NCBI RefSeq assembly: GCF_014838715.1
Contig: NZ_CP061947.1
Coordinates: forward strand, 1,798,001 to 1,862,000
Source: Algoriphagus sp. Y33
GTDB taxonomy: Bacteria; Bacteroidota; Bacteroidia; Cytophagales; Cyclobacteriaceae
Direction of reading: 5' to 3'
DNA length: 64,000 bases
The translations under genes were made by a program, and so were the position numbers. Shown here piece after piece: positions 26,492 to 35,346 of this stretch (the stretch's first letter is position 1; the number at the start of each line of letters is the position of its first letter). The notes beneath the pieces are model-generated. The model worked only from the letters and a program-made list of their open reading frames with translations. It did no database searches and was not told the origin of the DNA.

Positions 26492-27151
26492 TCAAAATTT
26501 AAATGGATGCACTAGTGTTCCTTCCTGTTGCATCATTCTGTGCCAAGCAGCATAAAGGTTGTTGGAAGGCAATATTTCCATTGAATCCAGTTGCAGGGTA
26601 GGGGTAGTGTAATGGTTGCCCAAGATGACATTGTCGTTGTATTCCTGCCAATCCGAAAATTGAGATACTGCAATGGGAAGGATGTGAAGCACTCTCCTGG
26701 TCAGCTCCTTGTCTGAGATCAGCCCACAGGTAAAAGAGAGCCTGCTGAGCAAGACATATAAACTGATGTCATAACCTCTGATGCCTACCTTTCTCAGCTT
26801 CACCCTATTGATCCATACGACCTGTGCACTTTTGCCGGCAAATGAGTCCTCAAGTCCATTTAGATAAGTCATGAAATCAGCCTCCGAAAAAGTATCGAAA
26901 ATGCGAAGTTGATTCATGAACGAGTTATTTGGTCCGCTGTCGTTCAAGATTTCATGCAGGATTTTTATGGTGCTTTGTTCATGAAAGATCCCTTTGCTGT
27001 TCAAAAAACGCATCAAATGGTTGAGAACCCCCCGATCAGGATTTTCAAACCCCGACAATGAAAGTTCGCTTTGTCCCCCAAGCGCATTGAGCATCAATGC
27101 TGAAAGATTAAGTCCTTGATTCAGTCTCTTTTCTATCGTTTCCTGATTCAT
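26492..27151 (-). CDS. DUF1266-like protein
   Basis: 219 residues, no signal peptide or membrane segment. The C-terminal third (LISDKELTRRVLHILPIAVS... SDWQEYNDNVILGNHYTT) resembles DUF1266, whose hallmark is a Trp-x-x-tyr/phe...Y-x-x-Gly-x-x-Y/W pattern. The N-terminal half is helical and unmatched. Function is unknown. It lies between the 1308-residue protein (gap 89 bp) and the TPR protein (adjacent), all leftward. Confidence 0.55.
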   Translation of the reverse strand: MNQETIEKRLNQGLNLSALMLNALGGQSELSLSGFENPDRGVLNHLMRFLNSKGIFHEQSTIKILHEILNDSGPNNSFMNQLRIFDTFSEADFMTYLNGLEDSFAGKSAQVVWINRVKLRKVGIRGYDISLYVLLSRLSFTCGLISDKELTRRVLHILPIAVSQFSDWQEYNDNVILGNHYTTPTLQLDSMEILPSNNLYAAWHRMMQQEGTLVHPFKF

Positions 27152-27240
27152 GTGTTTATGTTTTTCTTTGAATGGGCCAACCTGATTAGTCGGTGCAGGC
27201 CTTGGAATCCTGCATCTGCCTGCCTCAGGCAGACTCGCTT
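27149..27240 (-). repeat. Probable degraded copy of the dispersed leader-like repeat
   Basis: The end next to the DUF1266-like start codon (plus strand CATGTGTTTAT...GTTTTTC...TGGGCCA) matches the conserved end of the six-copy family, and GGAATCC plus CTCGC appear in the right order with insertions. One insertion is the hairpin TCTGCCTG/CAGGCAGA (27215-27233). Its start-codon-proximal position mirrors the SusD and DoxX copies. Confidence 0.4.
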
Positions 27241-30200
27241 TTATGTATTGGAAGTTTGGTTTTGGCGAAGCTGTTCGACTATTCCCTTGAGCAAATCCGA
27301 ATGAGGGGAGGAATAATTTCCAGCTTCCAACATCGCCTGGATTGCCATTTCATATTGGAATGAAAAGATTGAACCTTGCAGGTATTGCTGGAAGATGATT
27401 GCCCCCAACTGACCATATGTAGAATATGGCCCGTCAGGCGCACATACAGGATCCAGGAGCATTTCATATAATTTCTGATAAAGTTTCAGCCCTAAAGCCA
27501 TGTCTTTGCCAATAAATGCCATAATCTCGGCTTGCTTCATGATCAGGACCGATAGGAAAATAGGATTGTTGGACTTGTCTTTTTTGTAATAAGGCAAGTG
27601 GTTGATCAGGGAATTTAAATTTTCGGAAGTAGCGGTAAAGGATACCATGAAAGAACTGATTTGCTGCACATCAAAGTGCATTTCTTCAATATCTTCTCCT
27701 GTAGAATCAGCCTCATCATCAGAATTCCATTCAGGTTCTGTGATATTTTCAACCTTCTCTACTTCCGTATAATCGGATTGTCCTGATCTTTCTATCCAGT
27801 TATTGATTTTTTCACCTATTGATCCATTGAAGACACCGTCTTCCAAAGTAGCGTTCAATTGGTCAACAAAGGGTTCGCTTATACTCTCATGCGGTAAACT
27901 GTCCAGTAAATCAAGCAGGTGTAATTCAAGCTTTTTCCGCATTCTGCCGATCAGAGTACTATTGTCATCGAAGAGATCAGAAGGAAAAATCAATAAATTG
28001 AATATCGTTTGGGCATACTCAATCGTCTTTGCTTGATTCAAAGACATGGCATCAAAGAGTAAGGATTTTCTTTCCTCCAGCAATTCAAATATCCAATACA
28101 AAGGTTTTTTATTTCCCAAAAAGGCTGTTTCCACATAGTAGTAGAAGGCAGGACAGGCTTTTTCGGGATTTTCATCCAAATACTGCGTCATCATTTTCTT
28201 TGAACTGTCATACAGCAATTCCTGTATGCTGTAGTGGATCCCCTGAAATTCCATCAAGGCACTCAGTAGGCTGTTTTTATCTTGGATATATGAACCAAAA
28301 GAGATCAACACCTTAACCACATAGCTGGCCCAATTATCCAATGTTTGGGGCTTGTTAGCCGTATGTCTTACCACTTGGATCAATACATTGACAAACAATT
28401 CCAACTGCTTGGCGTCTATTTTCGACTTAACATTGTATTCAAGTAGGTAATCATACAAGGCATGGATCAAAAACCTATTAGTCTTTATTTCAAGGCCATT
28501 TCTGAAATTCACTATCGCATGGGAGATGGTATTTTCCATGCCCTGCATGACTTCTTCGATGATATAGCGTCCACTTAATTGAAAAAGCTGCCCATCCTTC
28601 AGAACTTTTGGGAATTCCTTATCGCCATGGCTTGCCGGCAGTGCATCAAACCTATCATTTACAAAAGTCTGAATGTCTTTGTCTTGGTTGTTTGGAGCAC
28701 CATACTTAATCCAAAAACCTATCATGCAGGCTGGAATTCTTTTAGCTTCGCTGAAATTGAAAAATTGCTTCGCATACTTTTCAAAGTTTGGGCTATACAG
28801 ATTTATGCCATTCTCGGAGCTGAGCCAATCATAAAATCGAATTAGACATTTTTCAGGTTGGTCGTATTCAAAAATACTTGGACGGAGAGAATAGAGCGCA
28901 ACTTCTCCCATTCCCCATGTTACATGTCCCAGCGCTTCGATCAATGGATAATTTCCCGCACTATCCTGGATATCCATAATGACAGGACTATTGGAAAAGA
29001 AAGCCTCTTTCTGATATGCGATCAATTCGATAGCCCAATCCAAATTCTCGGATAGCAGGTCAGCAAGTGCCGCAGGATTGCTATTTATCCAATTCATCAG
29101 CAAGTCAACCGATCCAGAACCCATTTGGCTTATCCCACAAGAAAACTCCTGGTAAGTATGGATAAATTTTTTCCAGCTCCTATCGAAGAAATCCTCAATT
29201 AACCTATCTCCAAGAACAAAATTCTTTGGCTTTTTAGACCCTTCTATGTAATAAACCGAGTTTGTAGCAAAGAACCCATTGGCAATAGCGGTATATGCAA
29301 ACCATTCGGACATGGTGCCGGTGCTATTGTCAAAAATTTTCCCCAGCCAATAGTTGGCAGCAGTGTAAGACAAAGCATTTTCGGCTTTGAAAAGGATGCC
29401 GAAAAAATCAACCATCTTATTGCGCTTTATATCATCTTTAGCTACAATCTGATAGATATGGATATCTAAAAAATCGAAAATTTTGGAAATAATGTCTGGT
29501 TGGGGATGGTGGCCAGCCTCGACAAACTCCCCCAAAGAGACCATTCTGTCAAATCCGGAGATGTAGTCTGAGAAACAGGACAAATCATTGAATACGGCAG
29601 TGTAAAGTCTTGAATAATTCAGTTCCTCCTGCGGTGAATAGGATAAAATGATTTCAGTAAGTTCATTCCTGCCCAATTTTGCTCCATAATCCAGAAGGGT
29701 TTCCAATTCATCTTGTGTGAAAGCCCCATATTGAAGTGCAAACAATAACAGGCGGGTATATAAGGGAATATCATTTTCATCCTTAGCCACATCATTTGAA
29801 AACTTCCCATAATCCACCAACCGCTGGATAAACAAAGATGACAAAATCTTGTAGTCCGACTCGTAATTGGCATCAAATGGTTTCTTGCTTTCCATTTGTG
29901 CAAACTCCATCTCTTTTTGAGCCTCCCATTCACGAATCTTCTCTTTTGAGATACCTGTAAGGACAGATTTTGAAAACTTATTATTCCATTTTTTGATCAA
30001 TTCACCCTTGTCAAAGTTCCATACCTGCAAATCATAGTTATGTTCTGAAACATCTATTTTCTGCTTCTTCTCGATTACCTTGAGCTGAAAATCATTTAAT
30101 ACTGCATCATTTGCTACAGTTTCCAATTCCGGTCTATGTCTATCAAGCAACCACTCAAAAGCATAGCCACCATAATCAGAATCAATTTTGGCAATTTTAG

Positions 30201-31167
30201 AAACCTTGTCTAGGTCGTTATACAGCAATGCCACAGAAAGTTGCAATGCTACATCAGGATGATCTGAAGCCTCTTTTGCTAGATACTCATACTTCTTAAA
30301 TTCAGGCCAATGTGTATTTCTGGTATTGGTCAATAAGTTTGTAAGTGCTACTGCCGCATAAGGTTGCAAATAGGAGGTTTCCATTGCCTGTTCTAGCAAG
30401 GGCACCAACATCTCCAGAATGGTTTTTCCTGGCTCTAAGAAATGGTTGTCCGGATCCAAAAACAGATCCCATCTGAAATTATGGAAAAAACAATTTGGAT
30501 GGGACAACACCAATGCGAATTCTTGGGGATGGCATGATTTGTTCCAAATGGAATATTCTATGATTATTCCGACAAAAAATTGTGAGCTATAATAGTTTCC
30601 ATAAGGAGGCATCCTTCTCAAATCGGCAACCAAAGAAAGCTCTGCACCGGATCTGGATGGGTGGTCTGCCGTCATCATTAGCTTGTCAGGAGATTTATCC
30701 AAGAATTTACCTTCATACTCTTGGAATTTATCAATCTGACTTTGGCTAAACGGGATTTTCTCAAGCAACTCTTCTTCTACCCTGCTATACTTTGACCTAC
30801 CTTTTATCAATAAAAGATCTTCAAGATGCTCTAATTCCTGAACGGTTTTTTCAATCAGTGCATAATGCTGATTATATTGTTGTTGGTACTGGTTTAATTT
30901 GGTCTCATCCAGTGCCCTGAGTTTTGCGGGAAGCTCTAGTTGATCTACGCCCAGACTTTTTAGAATTCTAGCCGGTCCAAAAAACTTATCATCGTGGACT
31001 TCGCTACCACAGTGTTTACAAAACTTTGCATGGGGAGTCAACTGTACACACCAGGTACAGCGTACTTCTTTTCTAACCACTCCACCACATGATATACAAG
31101 CATCACCTGCCTGCCAATCATGTGGTTGTTTGCATTGACACTGCTCGCAATAAATTGCTAATGCCAT
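27241..31167 (-). CDS. Giant protein with N-terminal double zinc ribbon, function unknown
   Basis: 1308 residues. Two zinc ribbons open the protein: C7/C10...C24/C27 and C37/C40...C50/C53. Their spacing nearly matches the ribbons of the upstream 193-residue protein, so the module was duplicated inside the operon. A charged coiled segment (about 85-120) follows. The remaining about 1150 residues are predominantly helical without a recognised catalytic motif and may contain HEAT/ARM-like repeats (EQAMETSYLQPYAAVALTNL). A polyacidic patch (SDDEADSTGEDIEE) lies near residue 1180. No membrane segment. It starts one base after the 193-residue gene. I do not recognise the family. Confidence 0.85.
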   Translation of the reverse strand: MALAIYCEQCQCKQPHDWQAGDACISCGGVVRKEVRCTWCVQLTPHAKFCKHCGSEVHDDKFFGPARILKSLGVDQLELPAKLRALDETKLNQYQQQYNQHYALIEKTVQELEHLEDLLLIKGRSKYSRVEEELLEKIPFSQSQIDKFQEYEGKFLDKSPDKLMMTADHPSRSGAELSLVADLRRMPPYGNYYSSQFFVGIIIEYSIWNKSCHPQEFALVLSHPNCFFHNFRWDLFLDPDNHFLEPGKTILEMLVPLLEQAMETSYLQPYAAVALTNLLTNTRNTHWPEFKKYEYLAKEASDHPDVALQLSVALLYNDLDKVSKIAKIDSDYGGYAFEWLLDRHRPELETVANDAVLNDFQLKVIEKKQKIDVSEHNYDLQVWNFDKGELIKKWNNKFSKSVLTGISKEKIREWEAQKEMEFAQMESKKPFDANYESDYKILSSLFIQRLVDYGKFSNDVAKDENDIPLYTRLLLFALQYGAFTQDELETLLDYGAKLGRNELTEIILSYSPQEELNYSRLYTAVFNDLSCFSDYISGFDRMVSLGEFVEAGHHPQPDIISKIFDFLDIHIYQIVAKDDIKRNKMVDFFGILFKAENALSYTAANYWLGKIFDNSTGTMSEWFAYTAIANGFFATNSVYYIEGSKKPKNFVLGDRLIEDFFDRSWKKFIHTYQEFSCGISQMGSGSVDLLMNWINSNPAALADLLSENLDWAIELIAYQKEAFFSNSPVIMDIQDSAGNYPLIEALGHVTWGMGEVALYSLRPSIFEYDQPEKCLIRFYDWLSSENGINLYSPNFEKYAKQFFNFSEAKRIPACMIGFWIKYGAPNNQDKDIQTFVNDRFDALPASHGDKEFPKVLKDGQLFQLSGRYIIEEVMQGMENTISHAIVNFRNGLEIKTNRFLIHALYDYLLEYNVKSKIDAKQLELFVNVLIQVVRHTANKPQTLDNWASYVVKVLISFGSYIQDKNSLLSALMEFQGIHYSIQELLYDSSKKMMTQYLDENPEKACPAFYYYVETAFLGNKKPLYWIFELLEERKSLLFDAMSLNQAKTIEYAQTIFNLLIFPSDLFDDNSTLIGRMRKKLELHLLDLLDSLPHESISEPFVDQLNATLEDGVFNGSIGEKINNWIERSGQSDYTEVEKVENITEPEWNSDDEADSTGEDIEEMHFDVQQISSFMVSFTATSENLNSLINHLPYYKKDKSNNPIFLSVLIMKQAEIMAFIGKDMALGLKLYQKLYEMLLDPVCAPDGPYSTYGQLGAIIFQQYLQGSIFSFQYEMAIQAMLEAGNYSSPHSDLLKGIVEQLRQNQTSNT

Positions 31168-31168
31168 T

Positions 31169-31750
31169 TTATCTTGATTTCCTTATTTTAGCCCACATAT
31201 TCTCTTTTTCCTGAGCAGTGAGTGACTTGATCATGTTGACAATACTGTTTTTGGATTCTCCTTCCCGCTTGAGCAATAAGGCTATTTCATAATCTGAAGA
31301 GGTCACAAATTCAGAACCACATGAACGGCAGAATTTTCCGGGGCCTGTAGAAAGACACCAATGACAGTTGAGTACCGGTTCAGCTTGATTGCCACAAGAA
31401 AGACATAAGTCACCTGTCTTATAATCCTTTGGCTGGCGCGTTCCACAATGCACACATTTTACCACATCCGAACTTTCGACAATAATGGGAGTGGAGGCTT
31501 CCTGAGAGGAAGGGATTGAATGATGGGGTGTCTGAACATTGAGAGATCTTCCCAAAGCCCATTCCATCACTTTTTGACAGACTTCAATATCCAAAGAAAG
31601 AATTTCACTCAAAGTGCCTGCATCGCTGACAATCTCAAAATCTTCCCTGCTGTAGATACCAACTTCTTCCAATTTCTCCAACTGTTCTTCGCTCAATCCC
31701 TTTGCCTTAAGAATATTGGCGACCAGTTTATTGATTTTTTTCTCTTCCAT
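31169..31750 (-). CDS. Zinc-ribbon protein with N-terminal helical domain
   Basis: 193 residues, first gene of the four-gene operon. Residues about 3-70 form a helical bundle resembling HhH/SAM-like domains (GLSEEQLEKLEEVGIYSREDF). A low-complexity linker follows, then two zinc ribbons: C99/C102...C116/C119 and C129/C132...C141/C144. The C-terminus (LTAQEKENMWAKIRKSR) is basic. Spacing between cysteine pairs (13 and 9 residues) equals that of the giant protein downstream. Likely a nucleic-acid or protein adaptor; the role is unknown. Confidence 0.82.
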   Translation of the reverse strand: MEEKKINKLVANILKAKGLSEEQLEKLEEVGIYSREDFEIVSDAGTLSEILSLDIEVCQKVMEWALGRSLNVQTPHHSIPSSQEASTPIIVESSDVVKCVHCGTRQPKDYKTGDLCLSCGNQAEPVLNCHWCLSTGPGKFCRSCGSEFVTSSDYEIALLLKREGESKNSIVNMIKSLTAQEKENMWAKIRKSR

Positions 31751-31814
31751 GGTCTTCTAAGTATTTGATTCAAACAAAACTACCGACAGTATATTGTTAA
31801 CTTTTAACCGATGG

Positions 31815-31846
31815 CCGTGAATTGTGGATATACCGGAATACCGTGA
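31815..31846. repeat. Direct repeat, left copy, flanking the small membrane gene
   Basis: A 32-bp segment beginning CCGTGAATTG and containing GGATATACCGGAAT matches 27 of 32 bases at 32254-32285 in the same orientation. The two copies bracket the gene at 31866-32162. Confidence 0.5.
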
Positions 31847-31865
31847 TAAACTCAGTAGAGGGAAG

Positions 31866-32162
31866 TCATTGTGACTTTCCCAAACAGAAAAGAAATAGGA
31901 GGTAAACGGCCATTATTGCTGCAGGAAGCAGGGCAATCCAATAGCCTGAAGCAGGATAATTTTGTTTGAAAAACAGATACGCTAAACAGGCCGCAATCGC
32001 TCCTGATACGGGTATTAAGTAGATTCCTGAATTAACAACCCACTCCTGCCAGCTCTTCATTGCAACAGTATTGGCGCTGGCAATAAAAATATACATCAAC
32101 CAAGCATAAGTAGCCATCAAAACAGCTGCGATCATCGCCAGAATTGTGTGCCCAAAAGTCAT
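31866..32162 (-). CDS. Small three-helix membrane protein, unknown
   Basis: 98 residues with three predicted transmembrane helices (about 5-27, 44-65 and 72-94). It contains no cysteine pair, charged pore residue or known motif. It lies upstream of the zinc-ribbon operon on the same strand, separated by 115 bp, and is bracketed by a 32-bp direct repeat. Coding is supported by the hydrophobic pattern and clean start (ATGACTTTTGG). Confidence 0.65.
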   Translation of the reverse strand: MTFGHTILAMIAAVLMATYAWLMYIFIASANTVAMKSWQEWVVNSGIYLIPVSGAIAACLAYLFFKQNYPASGYWIALLPAAIMAVYLLFLFCLGKSQ

Positions 32163-32253
32163 TTGATTTTAGTAAAGGTCTAACCTAACTTCTTCTATAT
32201 GGCTAGGAAAGGTCAAATTTAAGTGAGAAGAGCTAAGTGTATATACCTGCTGA

Positions 32254-32285
32254 CCATGAATTCAGGATATACCGGAATCCAGTGA
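32254..32285. repeat. Direct repeat, right copy
   Basis: Second copy of the 32-bp repeat described at 31815-31846. It lies about 60 bp before the plus-strand gene at 32342. Confidence 0.5.
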
Positions 32286-32341
32286 ACTTATGGCATTATT
32301 TGCTGGGCATCTTTGTGAAGTAAAATAAAAAAATATATAAG

Positions 32342-33034
32342 ATGCAATACAGCGATTTATTAAACTTACCTATTTTATCTCTTGACACGGTTTTCAAAAA
32401 ACTGATGGAGAGCGTAAGTGAAGGTTCCAAAGAACGTTTAGAGTTGCCTCTGATTACCATTTACAATCATGCAGGCAATAGTTTCTCCGGTCATTTGGTA
32501 CAATATAATGCAAGTGAAGGTCTGCTTATTTTGGCTGAAATTGCAGATGCGGAAGTAAGCTTGCAATACATCAGCACTTCAGGAATCCAAAACCTTCAGG
32601 TTCATGGATCTTCCAGATATCTGTGGACTCTTTCGGACGGAAACGTGGCTTCCTTTCTGGAAGAAAATCAGGCGCCAAGCAATCTGGAGCTGAAGGCTCT
32701 GGTGCAGAAAAAGGCCGAACTTATATCCCAAGAAGTCAAAAGCTCTATTCAACTAATTCTAGATCACGATCAAGAACATAGTGCATTGACCAGATACCAA
32801 TTCAAGATGATCATAGAGCTCCTGTCTGATACTATTGTGGAAGTATGCAAAGACCCGATGGGCTTGGAGGCACTTTCTGAAAGTGTAAGCTCGATTCAAC
32901 TTGGTATTGCCAAAGAATCAGAAAGTGTAGTGTTAGAAGGGGAGAAGCTATCGGTTTTAATTCCATTCAAAAATCCCAACAAACCGGACATCAATCTAAA
33001 TAAATTGCAAACTAAAATCGAATCCTTATTATGA
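32342..33034 (+). CDS. Unknown protein with possible Sm/SH3-like N-terminal barrel
   Basis: 230 residues, no signal peptide. Residues about 36-95 alternate short strands (LPLITIYNHAGNSFSGHLV, GLLILAEI, SLQYISTSGIQNLQV), a pattern seen in small Sm/SH3-like barrels; this is a fold guess. The middle is helical (about 110-175), and the C-terminus ends in another helix. I do not recognise the family. It overlaps the next gene by 4 bp (ATGA), so both proteins are made together, divergent from the zinc-ribbon operon. Confidence 0.75.
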   Translation: MQYSDLLNLPILSLDTVFKKLMESVSEGSKERLELPLITIYNHAGNSFSGHLVQYNASEGLLILAEIADAEVSLQYISTSGIQNLQVHGSSRYLWTLSDGNVASFLEENQAPSNLELKALVQKKAELISQEVKSSIQLILDHDQEHSALTRYQFKMIIELLSDTIVEVCKDPMGLEALSESVSSIQLGIAKESESVVLEGEKLSVLIPFKNPNKPDINLNKLQTKIESLL

Positions 33035-33495
33035 AAACAATCAAAATGATTGCCTGTCTCATTTTTGTATTGGCGGCACAATCTACTTGGGCGCAGCAAG
33101 AAATCAACATGAAAATCATGTTGCACTTACAGGATGAAAAAGGCAACAATAAACTGGAATATGAGCTGAACCATTTCAACTACTATTTCACAACTTCAGC
33201 CGCCACGCCCGACAGTATCAAAGCTGAAAATGAGGTGATCATTTCTGCGAGTCTTTTCAGTTTAGCTGATGACAGATTTCTTGCTTGGGTAGCGCAAAGT
33301 CCCGCTATTCTAGATGGGGAGATTACCGTAACGGATTTGGAAAAAAGATCAGTCATCAAAAAGCTAGCTTTCAAAAAAGCGCAAATTCAAAACATCGATG
33401 AAAGCTATATGAAAGGAGTAAACTATCGCAACAGCACCAATTTTGTGTTTAAGGTAAGAGGACTTTCCATTGATAAGCAGGTATTGATAGAATAA
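33031..33495 (+). CDS. Exported Hcp/TssD-like protein
   Basis: 154 residues with a signal peptide (MKTIKMIACLIFVLAAQSTWAQ). The mature part follows the order of features of Bacteroidota type VI tube proteins (TssD): a beta-rich start, then FLAWVAQSP, DGEIT, IKKLAFKKAQI, ESY and a final FKVRGLSI strand. In TssD the counterparts are FLEWM, GEI, KxLxFxDAY, E and xISAxxI. Ordinary TssD has no signal peptide, so this one would act in the periplasm. The match is from reading, not a search. Translationally coupled to the preceding gene; a terminator follows. Confidence 0.6.
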   Translation: MKTIKMIACLIFVLAAQSTWAQQEINMKIMLHLQDEKGNNKLEYELNHFNYYFTTSAATPDSIKAENEVIISASLFSLADDRFLAWVAQSPAILDGEITVTDLEKRSVIKKLAFKKAQIQNIDESYMKGVNYRNSTNFVFKVRGLSIDKQVLIE

Positions 33496-33525
33496 TCAAT
33501 CCAAAAACAGTATGAAAAGTTGAAG

Positions 33526-33560
33526 AAAAAAGAGCACTCTCAAATAATGCTCTTTTTTTA
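33526..33560 (+). terminator. Terminator after the Hcp/TssD-like gene
   Basis: AAAAAAGAGCA (33526-33536) and TGCTCTTTTTT (33548-33558) form the stem and T-run. It lies 31 bp after the stop. Confidence 0.88.
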
Positions 33561-33686
33561 TGCAATTATAAGGTGAACTAAAAAGAGGATTTATCCTTCA
33601 TTTTGTGCTTTGCCATACATACTTACGGTAGCAGGGAGGCTTTCTATCAGATAAGAGGGGGACTGTCATCATTTCGGGTAATCATA

Positions 33687-34547
33687 TTAATTAATTTTGG
33701 AAGCAAGATATATCCAGCTGGTGGTATCAGAGGTCACGAGTTTTTCACCAATAATATCAAATCCAATTTTGGATAAATAGTAATGGTATGGATGGCAAAA
33801 GCTGAATTCACTGCCGTAAAGCTTGGAGTGTTTTTCTTCTTTGATATTGAATCCCGGTTCGATAGGCTCGTAAAGTATAAATACCGTGTTTTTCAAGACA
33901 GATAATTCCTTTAGAAGAAATAGCAATTCTTGTTCCGTCAAATACTCCAGCACGCCTCCAAATGTCAGGTAGATTTTATTTGGACCTTTTATGGAATCTA
34001 GGTCTTTTGACAAATCACCTGACTGAAATCTTAGGTTCTTGTTAGCGGCGTATGTAATCTTATTTATCTCAATTTGAGCGGTATTGATGTCCACTCCCAG
34101 AAAACTTTTAATCTCCTTGAATGTCTCTGATATTCTGTTGACAATAAGTCCTTCACCGCAGCCTAATTCGATGAATTCTTCATAGGCATTTTTCTTAGTT
34201 TGGCTGGAAATAGTAGTGTAAAGAGGCTCTTTTAATTGTTCAAACATACCTCGAAGACGATTTGAGGTGAAATCGTAGTAGCCTTGATTGTCATTTGAGG
34301 TCCAAATTTTTTTATGAAGCTCAGCTAATTCATCAAGGAGTTTTTTGTCCTTTAATTCAATGAAAATTGATGTGAGGGCAGCACGTTCAAACTTGTTTTT
34401 GGGTATTTTCCCATTCATCAATTCCTCTTTTATCTCCGGTGAGGCGAGTAAGGCTGCTTTTCCAATTGAATTTTTGAGGAATTTTTTAACCGGGTTTGTG
34501 GGAATATAAAAAGGAAATTCCCAAGTTGACTTTTCATCTGGATTCAT
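33687..34547 (-). CDS. Class I SAM-dependent methyltransferase
   Basis: 286 residues, soluble. The Rossmann-fold SAM site is FIELGCGEGLIVNRI (motif I), followed by GVDINTAQIEI (motif II), FQSGDLS (motif III) and IYLTFGGVLEYL (motif IV). The N-terminal about 130 residues are helical with a basic segment (NPVKKFLKNSIGKAA), similar to putative sugar or small-molecule O-methyltransferases. Substrate unknown. It stands alone with AT-rich flanks (33560-33686 and 34548-34773), which look like acquired or neutral DNA. Confidence 0.82.
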   Translation of the reverse strand: MNPDEKSTWEFPFYIPTNPVKKFLKNSIGKAALLASPEIKEELMNGKIPKNKFERAALTSIFIELKDKKLLDELAELHKKIWTSNDNQGYYDFTSNRLRGMFEQLKEPLYTTISSQTKKNAYEEFIELGCGEGLIVNRISETFKEIKSFLGVDINTAQIEINKITYAANKNLRFQSGDLSKDLDSIKGPNKIYLTFGGVLEYLTEQELLFLLKELSVLKNTVFILYEPIEPGFNIKEEKHSKLYGSEFSFCHPYHYYLSKIGFDIIGEKLVTSDTTSWIYLASKIN

Positions 34548-34773
34548 AATTTTTTTATAAAAAATGCATTGTTCTTAAAACTATACATTGAGTGTTTAGC
34601 TTTTTTTTAGATATATAATGCATTAAAGTTACTATGAATATGATGATTTGCAATTATAGGAAAGACCGTCAATGGTAATGGGAGAGCTCGGTTCAAATTG
34701 TAATTAGACGGCGGGAGTTTTTCCTAAATACCACTAACGGCCTACTCTGACAGACTTAATGCGCTGTGAAGGA

Positions 34774-35334
34774 TTAGATTTTCTCAGTTACAGAACCACA
34801 TTTCATCATTTTATCCCCGAAATATGGGTTTTTGATTTCTTCCGACAGGCTGATCCAATTTGCTCCTTTATTGTCATTTGCCATCGGGCAATGTTGCAGA
34901 AATAAATTTCCCGTTGCAAGCTCACTGTTTTTGGCCAATGTTATCATTTGATCTGAAAGACTGATAAATGATTCTCTCTGAATCTTAGGATCAATACTTT
35001 CTGCAATTTTCTGTACGTCTTCCCTGATCGAATTGTACTTTGCTTCAGTCAGAAGAGTCTCCAGTTTTTTCGCCTCAACACTTACTTTTTCACCATCAGT
35101 TTGTACCAAGGCATCTTTCAATGCCAAGTATGCATTGAAGATCCGGGTGGTTGATTCCTCTTTGAATGTGATTGTTGAGGTTGTTGCGGCGATTTTCTCG
35201 TCTGGTTTAGCTTCGTGTATTTCATGAGTTTCCGAATCATTCATTTGTGAGTGATTTTCATCGGATTTACCTGAACAGGCAACAGAAAGGGCTATCAACA
35301 GAGAAAAGGCAACAGATGTTCTTAGGTTTTTCAT
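34774..35334 (-). CDS. DUF3347 lipoprotein of the copper-efflux operon
   Basis: 186 residues. Lipoprotein signal with lipobox LSVAC (Cys near residue 20), a His/Glu-rich spacer (ENHSQMNDSETHEIHE) that may bind metal, then a DUF3347 domain with conserved FLQHCPMANDNKGANWISL and NPYFGDKMMKCG blocks. The same domain forms the C-terminus of CusB at 36071, so the operon contains two copies. Last gene of the cus operon. Confidence 0.9.
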   Translation of the reverse strand: MKNLRTSVAFSLLIALSVACSGKSDENHSQMNDSETHEIHEAKPDEKIAATTSTITFKEESTTRIFNAYLALKDALVQTDGEKVSVEAKKLETLLTEAKYNSIREDVQKIAESIDPKIQRESFISLSDQMITLAKNSELATGNLFLQHCPMANDNKGANWISLSEEIKNPYFGDKMMKCGSVTEKI

Positions 35335-35346
35335 AGTGAAATGTGT

